Source: Atriophallophorus winterbourni
Lineage: Eukaryota; Platyhelminthes; Trematoda; Plagiorchiida; Microphallidae
NCBI GenBank assembly: GCA_013407085.1
Contig: JACCGJ010005788.1
Coordinates: 34,047-98,046, forward strand
Direction of reading: 5' to 3'
DNA length: 64,000 nt
Shown here: piece by piece, positions 56,988 through 64,000 of the stretch
Position numbering within the stretch: position 1 is the stretch's first letter
How the letters are laid out: each line of letters opens with the position of its first letter
Notes under the pieces: generated by a model
What the model was told of the DNA's origin: nothing
Database searches by the model: none
The model's input: only the letters and a program-made list of their open reading frames with translations
Made by a program: the position numbers and the translations under genes

Positions 56988-57602
56988 ATGGTTTATTTAG
57001 TGTGTATGTGCGAACAGCGTCCCCTGACACACTGCTTACGTAATCAATATGCACATTTGTTGTTATGCACATCCGCAACCGAAAACGGAAAATGTTTTTG
57101 GCGAGCTACGGTATCTCTACCGTATATCAAAAGCGCCATCGAAGGATTAAGTCGAATCTTGAATAACGCAGGTATTAGAGCAACATATAAGGGAGGTAGA
57201 ACACTCCGCTCCGTATTAATGAATCTCAAAGATAATACTCCTTTAGGTTGTGAGACAAACTGCATGTACAAAATCAAATGCAACGGTTGCGCGGTTGTTT
57301 ACATTGGGAAAATGAGTAAAGAAATTTGCACTAGGGTAAACGAACGTAGGAAACGCGTAGGAAAGCAAAGCCGCAATCCCAGTGAATATCAATCACTGAT
57401 TCGGGAATCAGCCCTAGCTAAACACGTGCTACACACTGGACACAGCGTAGATCTTGATAACCTGGAAGTGATCAGATGGGGTGTGAAATCTTATAGGGAA
57501 AGACTTCACGCCGAGACAGTTGAAATAACAAAGGCTGGGGCGAATGCGGTGAACAAGGTGGATGGGGCAGATATCTCAACAATCTGGTTCTGCAGCGGAT
57601 AA
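56988..57602 (+). CDS. Penelope-type GIY-YIG endonuclease domain, 204 aa frame
   Basis: The frame's first 28 or so codons lie in the inverted arm and are probably not native. From about residue 30 it matches the end of Penelope-like polyproteins: SLPYIKSAIEGLSRILNNAG (43-62), a LRSVLMNLKD linker (73-82), then the nuclease. C88, C92, C98 and C101 form the Cys pairs typical of these elements. MYKI (93-96) stands for GIY, and VVYIG (103-107) is the YIG half. R116 and R120 follow. KHVLHTGHSVD (145-155) holds the His pair, and E176 or E179 is the likely metal-binding Glu. The nuclease would nick target DNA to prime reverse transcription. Without an RT it is only a remnant, though the frame is unbroken. 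Confidence 0.75.
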   Translation: MVYLVCMCEQRPLTHCLRNQYAHLLLCTSATENGKCFWRATVSLPYIKSAIEGLSRILNNAGIRATYKGGRTLRSVLMNLKDNTPLGCETNCMYKIKCNGCAVVYIGKMSKEICTRVNERRKRVGKQSRNPSEYQSLIRESALAKHVLHTGHSVDLDNLEVIRWGVKSYRERLHAETVEITKAGANAVNKVDGADISTIWFCSG

Positions 57603-57810
57603 GGATTTACGTGCATAACACCTAATGTGCACATGGATTACGTAAGCAGTGTCAGCGGACGCTGTTCGCACCTGCACACTAAATAAACAATTTAGGGATT
57701 AACAAAGCATTTAGGGTGTGATCAATTATCTGGATCTCCCCTGTCTATCTTAGAGAACTCAGGATTGGTCATAAAAATGCCATTTAAACCTGAACACTAT
57801 TCGTACCGAC

Positions 57811-57858
57811 CCCCTTGGTCTGACGAAACTTCTGTGTTCAGAAGCGAAACGTTACCAA
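57811..57858 (+). ncRNA. Hammerhead-ribozyme-like motif in Penelope arm
   Basis: CTGACGA (57820-57826) is followed by a hairpin CTTCTG-TGTT-CAGAAG and then GAAAC (57846-57850). These are in the order of a hammerhead core (CUGANGA, stem II, GAAA). One extra A sits between the core and the stem. Penelope-like elements are known to carry hammerheads in their pLTRs. The left arm has the minus-strand version with the first C changed to A. Activity is not shown. Confidence 0.45.
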
Positions 57859-57875
57859 AATCTTGTTATAACCGA

Positions 57876-58493
57876 CGCTGCTATGATTACTTGTCAATTA
57901 AACACGGGTTAATAATATTTTAACTGACTGCGTCACCTCCGATTAACTCTGGTCTGAAGTTTACGGCAAATTTCATCGCTTAAAACAGTTTTTAATAATG
58001 TAACTCCTGCGTATTTTAATTGATGAAGGCGGAATCGAAGTGCGCTCAATGTGCGCAACCCAGGAATCTAGAAATTAGTCAGAGAAATGTCGTACGTGTA
58101 ATACATTTTCGTCGATGAGGAATGCTTTCGAAAGTTGTATGACGTGCAAGGCGTATCTAATAACACATGGTCCTGGCACGTGATTGATATCGTAAACAGC
58201 AGGTTTTTGCTTAGCGTGTACTAGTGATTGAAACAATGAAATGCATTCTTTTCACATGAACAATCAGAGCAGAGAGATTGCTTTGAATCTTGTAATTGTT
58301 TGGTGATTCAGCCCACGTAAAAGCACCATATTAATCACATAGATGCATTCGATACGTAACAGAAATTGTTTGATCCAATTGTGACACAATCAGCTAATAT
58401 TTTATACAAAACTTTTAATGGAATAAGAGGAAGCGAAATTATTAAAAAAATTTCAATTGATGTAGGGCTATTAAAATCAGTTACTATGTGTAA
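57876..58493. other. Spacer (unit C)
   Basis: No gene was seen. It is homologous to A 14855-15475. Confidence 0.45.
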
Positions 58494-58640
58494 ATGACAA
58501 AGTGGACTATAGTAAGATTCGGAACCCTGCAAAAGGAGACGTTTGAAGAGAAATATTTAAAATTTAAGAATCAAGATTTCATTAGGTTAGAAGAATTTGA
58601 TTATAAAGTTGTCATAAGATGTGGAACTTTCATCCTGTAA
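58494..58640 (+). CDS. Short conserved open frame, unknown (unit C)
   Basis: It has 48 residues, MTKWTIVRFGTLQKETFEEK to GTFIL, kept open at the same length as in A and B despite many base changes. There is no known domain. Confidence 0.3.
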   Translation: MTKWTIVRFGTLQKETFEEKYLKFKNQDFIRLEEFDYKVVIRCGTFIL

Positions 58641-59891
58641 TCACCAGCAATAATTCCATGAAATTTCACAGCAAGTCATTTTCAGAACATGTGTTCAAAC
58701 ATCAAGAGTCTCTTTCGACATTCTGAGTGGTAACAATAATTTCGAAGAGCGCATTGTAAATGAAGCAGCCACATACAAAATAAAAGTATCAGCTGAAGAC
58801 AAGCCAGTAATGCGGAGTTTGTCTGCAGGCATTATATATTATTATATTATTATATCCCGCGAGTTACAATATTCGAGTTAATGTTTTGTAAGTAATTATC
58901 GCATCTTTCCAAATGCGGGATATGAGGGCTCACAAATTAAATTCTTTCAGCATATACAAATATATAGAAAACTCTGAAGAGTTAGATTGCACGATAATCT
59001 ATGTTTTCAAGCAATAAAATGTTCTATGTTTCAAGATTTAATGTGTTTTCTATGGATGAGAGTTTGTAGGTTTCGGTCACCGTTGGCAACAGTACGCAGT
59101 AGATAGCACCTGTGTGAAAATAATAATATAGTCCACAAATAATACTACTTTGCGTGACATCATTTGCGGCAGGACATTGACCTAACCCAGGAAAAGAACT
59201 AAGATTGACATGAAACCTTGCAGTGCACAACAAATGACATCAATGACTCTCCATAGTATTCAGGTGATTCGCATATTGGTCTTGCAACTTGAGAGGTAAC
59301 ATTTAGACCATACGAATTGTTAGCACGTGCTCATTTGTTGTGGCTCTCGCATTAAATGACAGTGATCATTTAGATCAAAATCTTTGGAAGTATCTTCTTA
59401 GCGAGCGCGGAATATAGCTTCTTTGTCATACGTTAGGGTTCGGTGGATTATCGCAGTCAGCATATTTGTCTAGCATCACCGATATCCATGCAAAAATTGC
59501 TGCGACGCAGTCAGCATATTTTACGATTCAATGTAATGAACAATCTTCTACGTCAATATGTGCTAAAGAATTGTTGTCTTCACAGAATTCAGGGTGAGAA
59601 GACGCCAGTTTGTAGAAGCTGAACGACTACCATCCTTGAATATAAATGAAATGATCCGTTCTCACCGCTGCTGGAAAAACTTTTCCGAGCATGGCGTATT
59701 TAAACGATTAACACAGCATTTGACATAGCTGCTAGTCGCAGCACTTCAGTAAAGCGAGTGTGGTTCCGATCGCTCCTACGGATATGGAATGAATCGTTCT
59801 GCACAAATGCCTTTTTACCATCGTTTGATTGATTTCGATGTCAGTTAGCTGTGGCGTCACGAATTATGTCATTGAGTAATCCCCCATCTGT
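58641..59891. other. Spacer with AT microsatellite (unit C)
   Basis: No gene was seen. A run of ATT/TAT repeats lies at 58834-58856. Homology with the other units stops near 59890. Confidence 0.5.
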
Positions 59892-60508
59892 TTGCAGAGA
59901 ATATATTATCGGACCACCAAGCTCGTACGTGGTTCAAAACATAAACAATACGCAGATCGGATTACAAGCCTCAATCTCTTCGACTCTCGCTACCGCCGTC
60001 TTAGAGGCGACTTGATTTCTATGTTCAATATACTGCATACCCACAACCATCCCCTGAATCAACTATTCACACGACTACCACCACGAACAAGCCAGAGTCA
60101 TAACTATACAGTACTTATTCCCGACTCGAGGCTGAACTGTCGAAGGTATTTTTATTCTGTACGTGTATGTTTTACTTGGAACTCCCTACCCCATGACGTT
60201 GCACATTCACCCAACTTGGACATATTCAAATCGAACTTGGACAACTTCATGTCGACCAATCCAAACATTGAAACAATATATTCTGCATCCTAAAGCTTTG
60301 AACCCATGTATCGAAGTAAAGTATACATATTTACCCTATCAAACCAGTTGAAAACAATTTCTGCTCTATGTATTTTTACGTGATTCCAGAACTGATCAGT
60401 AGGCAAACAAATCCGGTTTTACTACCTATGTTATTTGTAATTCGCATATTATTCTGTGGTTTTTGTAAAGCTATGTGCTTTTTAGACCATTAAATTGAAT
60501 TGAATTGA
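59892..60508 (+). mobile_element. 5'-truncated CR1-like LINE fragment
   Basis: The 133-codon frame (59892-60293) is an RT C-terminus: MQRIYYRTTKLV, LNLFDSRYRRLRGDLISMFN, VCFTWNSLPHDVA and IFKSNLDNFM. It has a short 3' UTR and an AATTGAATTGAATTG tail (60494-60508). A possible GTTTG duplication is seen on both sides. The frame is unbroken, so the insertion may be fairly young. It marks the end of unit C. Confidence 0.75.
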
Positions 60509-60822
60509 GTTTGTCTTGCTTTGAACAATCTAAGCTAAACTCCTCTAATCAGCGTATTTTCAAGGGATATCTTGATGCCTTTTTGACACAACCCATGCAT
60601 TGAAAAAAATTATGCATCACGACCCCAAGGATCTACATGTGTCATTCCACCAACTGGAAACAATAAATGCCCTATGAATTATTATCCGGTTCTTGAACTG
60701 CTAAGACATTTACCAAATCCCAATTTCTCCATGTTATATTATTTGTAGTTCCCATATTATTCTATGTTTTATTGTGAAGCTATATTCGTTTTAGACCATT
60801 AAAATTGAATTGAATTGAATTG
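60509..60822 (+). mobile_element. CR1/SR1-like LINE 3' end without nested insert (region D)
   Basis: It is homologous to A 1700-1840 plus 2507-2627. CTTGATGCCTTTTTGACACA and the 3' UTR are present, and the text runs through TTCTTGAACTGCTAAG, the site where A, B and C carry the nested element. It ends in a repeated AATTG tail. Confidence 0.7.
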
Positions 60823-63800
60823 ACCCCGTTGTTGCGTCTTCTAATAGATGTCTCACTAACGCCAGATGAAAAGTCGACCAATAAAATATCTCGATTATAA
60901 TTCACAGTGTTTGACTGTGTGAATTCAGTACGCTCTGGAACAGATCTTGTTTGTGACGGGAAGTCATGAAATTTTCGCTTATATGAATGCTCGTACTTCA
61001 TGCTTGGTGTACATTATCAGTAAAAGGTTGATCATACAATGTGCTGTGGCGCATCACATACCTCAAGTCACTTTTCTCGCTTCAGGCACACCTACTTCAA
61101 ATATAATTTGCAAGCGACGTTCAGTGAGCTTAAAGCGGTCACGATGGCGCGTAAGATAGTGGACTGCTCTCATGATCGTGTCACGTCGGTCTTTGAAAGT
61201 GAATCAATATGTTTGGAGCAAATAGCTCGGAAACACGATGAAATTTATTGGGTTTTCGGGAAAAATGAGTGTTAGATTTAACCGGAATTATTTAAAAACT
61301 CGTCTAATTGGATCCGATGACCATTGAAATGGGCGAATGTGTGGTTAAGCGAGCTAAGCATGACTACCACCAAAGGAGTTTTCTAGTTGATATTATTTTT
61401 GTCGAAAATGCCGTTGACGTTGATAATTTCAGACTGCCTTCTTCAGTGATTTACAATGGTACTGGGCCACGTCCACTAAAAATAAACATCCTGGAGAGTA
61501 CTATAGTTGATATTGTACATTACAACTGGAAATGCCAGAAACACAAAATCCCAAAAGGTGTCATCTTTAGCGATTACAGAAATACTGATCTGAATGCATC
61601 CCACTCTGCATCCAATACTGTCCGGATTGATGGAGCCCTATCAAATGTACGAAGAAATGAATCTTAAGCTGTGACACAATCAGAAATCGAGCACAAAGCC
61701 ACCCCGAATGACTACCGAGTGTGGATTGTAACCAGAATCTATTTTGGTCTCAACCGAAAGACCGATATGCTACTGAACTTGTCAAAAACACAGAAGTGCT
61801 GATTCTTACGGAGTCGGCGCGACAATGACGGTTGTCTCAGATTATGTCATCACACGACACCATTCATCTTTACTTAACAAAACTGTTCTTGGCAACCTCT
61901 ATACCAATGCCCAATTCTTGATTAACAAATTTGCCGAACTTGTCGCTTGGTGTAGAAATAAACGACCTTAGTTATTTGCCATTACCGAAACCGGAAATCC
62001 ACGATTGTGAGTTAGATATTTCTGACATGTCACTGCTCGACCGAGACCATGCATAACGTGGAGGAGGTGTGGCACTATATTACGATCAGAGACTCAACTG
62101 CAGATAACTCACCAATTCTGCGTTTCTACTTCATGGCACGCTATGTTTCTTGTTGACAACGACTACAGGCGAAGATTGCACAATCGGTGTAATTTATCGT
62201 CTACTAGTAGCCCAGGATCTTTATAGTATGACTCTAATTGATAAGCTACGCTTGATTGCCTCGAGATATCATACCATAATTTTGATCATGAAATACTTTA
62301 GACTGCCTAAACTACTGAAGACTAACACAATTTCTCAGACATTCACTTCTACCATGTTCCAGCAGCTCTTTGAAGAAATTCCTCTTTATAATCACTTGGA
62401 AAGCAATACAAGATAGAGAGGGATATATATGCCTTCAATGCTCGATGTGATCTTGACAACTTAAGAAGTCTCCGTCGAAAACATTACATACGATTGTCCA
62501 CTAGGTTCGGGCGACCATTTGATATTGAATTTTAACTACGTATGTCGAGCAGAGCGAACAAACGATACAACAAAAATCATCAGAAAGTTTGCCTGTCTAA
62601 ATTATCAAACGCCCTAAGCTTGATTAACGATTGGCAAATTGAACGCAGCAGTAAAAAAAGAGCAGTAGTCCAGCATTTTGACCCAACTTAACCGGGAAAT
62701 AAAATCTAACTCAGCATTCGTACGTAAACAGTGTGGAATCGCATTCGGATTTAAAATCCGCGTCGCACTCGCAAATCGATTAAAATGCGAAATATGGCTT
62801 GGAAAAGCCATCGCCGGTTATCCAACGAAACCACACGGGAGACCTTTTGGACACTTGAAAACCATGTTACTAAACTTATTACCGAAGACAAAATACAGAA
62901 TCAAGCTAATATAATGTCTAAAATCCAAAGCTCATTTTCCAGGTTATGAACAATCAATGTTCAGAAAAACCAGGAGTCGCGGCCTTTACGGACGCACTCG
63001 GGAATGACCACAAATGCAGCTTACACCGCGGATGTTCTCGTAAATTACTACGCTACAGTATTTTGTCCAAAGGAAAGCGTGGATATACAACTGGATCCAG
63101 AAATAACGCATCCTTAATTCATTGGACACAATAACCATTACCAAAGAATAGGTGCTGGGAAATCTAGTATCGTTAAATCCCAGAAAATCCCCTGGTTATG
63201 ATAAAAGTACCCCCAATATACTCAAGAATTGTGCACAATTTCTATATGAACCCCTGATTTAATTATTCTGCGAATCTCTGTCACAAAGTGTCCTACTGAC
63301 GGAATGTAAATCCGGTATAATCTCCGCGATGTATATAGGCGGGCGTGTTCACAGCCCGAAAATTACAGGCCTTTACCTTGTTGTCCGCCGTATCCAAGGT
63401 GCTCGAAAGGATCATGGCGAACAAACTGAGCAAATATCTTAAAGAGAATAGTTTATCTTCGTGAGCGCAAAGCGGGTTTAGAGAAGAATTCTTCCCGGAA
63501 TTATAAATAAGTACATCAGACCCAAGATGGAATATACAGTTCAAGCATGGTCGTCAAGGATCGAAAAAGATGTTGCGACTGTGCAAAGAATACAGCTACC
63601 AAACCTGTCGATGACCTCAGCCAGAAACCTCACAATGAGCGAATAAAAACACTGAATTTATGTGATTATCCACGTCGCTGACTGCGGGGGATTTAATTTT
63701 AGTTTACAATATTTTGACAACTGCAAATCACACTTTACTTTGTTTATTTAATCTACTGGGTTTGCGTAAGACAAGAGCTCATACATATAATCTAACAGTC

Positions 63801-64000
63801 CCTCACTCGCGACTCAACTGAGACGACATTTCTGCCGTGCGTGTTTGCTTTACTTAGAACAATCTACCCGATGATGTTGTAAACTCACAAAATCAGCAGA
63901 TTTTCAAAAGACCTCTTGATGCCTTTTTGACCCATAGCTTGCGCATCGAAGAAAACCATATATCTTGACCCCATGCATCTAAATTTGTCATCCCACCGAT
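60823..64000 (+). pseudogene. Near full-length but degenerate CR1/SR1-like LINE (region D)
   Basis: The 5' region is shared with the units. The ORF1 piece at 61308-61667 has VDNFRLPSSV and GPRPLKINILEST. Endonuclease pieces include LYTNAQFLINKFAELVAWC and LFAITETG near 61890-61990 with the catalytic Glu kept, GGGVALYYDQ near 62065, and CTIGVIYR near 62180. RT pieces include RKSPGYDKSTPNILKN near 63187 and SAVSKVLERIMANKLSKYLK near 63385. The C-terminus follows: KYIRPKMEYTVQAWSSRIEK near 63510, then NNLPDDVVNS and IFKRPLDAFLTHS to a stop near 63970. The palm block with YADD is missing (internal deletion between about 63450 and 63490), and stops and shifts occur throughout. The 3' UTR runs off the window. 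Confidence 0.68.

Larger units (their letters stand above)
56810..57875 (+). mobile_element. Penelope-like element fragment with inverted arms (unit C only)
   Basis: The left arm 56810-57070 is an imperfect reverse complement of the right arm 57611-57875. The arms run from TCGGTTATAACAAAATTTTGG / ...GTTATAACCGA inward to TGTTATGCAC / GTGCATAACA. Between them lies a GIY-YIG endonuclease ORF. Penelope-like retroelements carry an RT followed by a GIY-YIG nuclease and have terminal repeats (pLTRs) that may be direct or inverted. Here the RT is missing (5' truncation), and one pLTR is inverted upstream and the other direct downstream. A and B lack it and have about 0.2 kb of other sequence at this place. 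Confidence 0.75.
37833..59892. repeat. Tandem segmental duplication, unit C
   Basis: This is the third copy, about 22 kb long. The left part is very close to B. From about 51960 onward it becomes clearly more divergent from A and B, with many substitutions and indels, extra old LINE sequence (53.6-54.15 kb) and a Penelope-like insertion. Homology to the unit ends near 59890, about 100 bp before the expected unit end. From there a LINE fragment and region D follow instead of a fourth full unit. Confidence 0.88.

Noticed and set aside
1..64000. CRISPR array, operon or prokaryotic defence system
   Set aside because: There are no short regularly spaced repeats, and no ribosome-binding sites or tightly packed genes. 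Introns and non-LTR retroelements point to a eukaryote.
1..64000. tRNA or rRNA genes
   Set aside because: No cloverleaf with both boxes or rRNA-like text was found by eye. The GGTTCG motifs belong to the hairpin repeat and are not followed by a tRNA 3' half.

Overview
The window is AT-rich eukaryotic DNA, most likely from a flatworm and probably a digenean trematode. The basis is indirect: an RTE/SR2-type retrotransposon, CR1/SR1-like LINE remnants and a Penelope-like fragment of the kinds known from schistosomes and other flukes, plus one spliced gene in a large AT-rich, repeat-filled setting. No rRNA, tRNA, operon or prokaryotic feature was seen. The species is not identifiable by eye.

Layout. 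Three head-to-tail copies of one segment fill most of the window: A (1-17198), B (17199-37832) and C (37833 to about 59892). A fourth, partial and LINE-rich stretch, D (about 59893-64000), runs off the right end. From left to right each unit carries: an AT-rich spacer; an insertion site that holds a nearly complete RTE element in B and C but not in A; the 3' end of a CR1-like LINE interrupted by a 0.66 kb nested LINE derivative; the ORF1 start of a second LINE; a dead RTE-type endonuclease fragment; a 499-bp pogo/Tigger-like MITE; a pair of hairpin-rich repeats; a two-exon minus-strand gene; old LINE pieces on both strands; a Penelope-type LTR motif; and a long spacer. C also holds a Penelope-like fragment with a GIY-YIG endonuclease ORF between inverted arms.

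The host gene. The only convincing host gene encodes a sequestosome-1 (p62)-like autophagy receptor of 294 residues: a PB1 domain split by a 262-nt intron, a candidate LC3-interacting motif, an acidic serine-rich linker, a short Cys/His cluster where a ZZ finger would be expected, and a C-terminal UBA domain. Copies B and C encode the same protein. Copy A carries a one-base deletion that breaks the frame.

History. B is a mosaic. It matches C over about 25.04-31.6 kb, but matches A over about 24.08-25.04 kb and again from about 31.8 to 36.3 kb. This suggests unequal crossing-over or gene conversion among the copies, although an assembly effect cannot be excluded from sequence alone. The RTE, MITE and nested-LINE insertions give a relative order of events. 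D resembles the LINE junction of the units but lacks the nested LINE, so it may preserve an older state.
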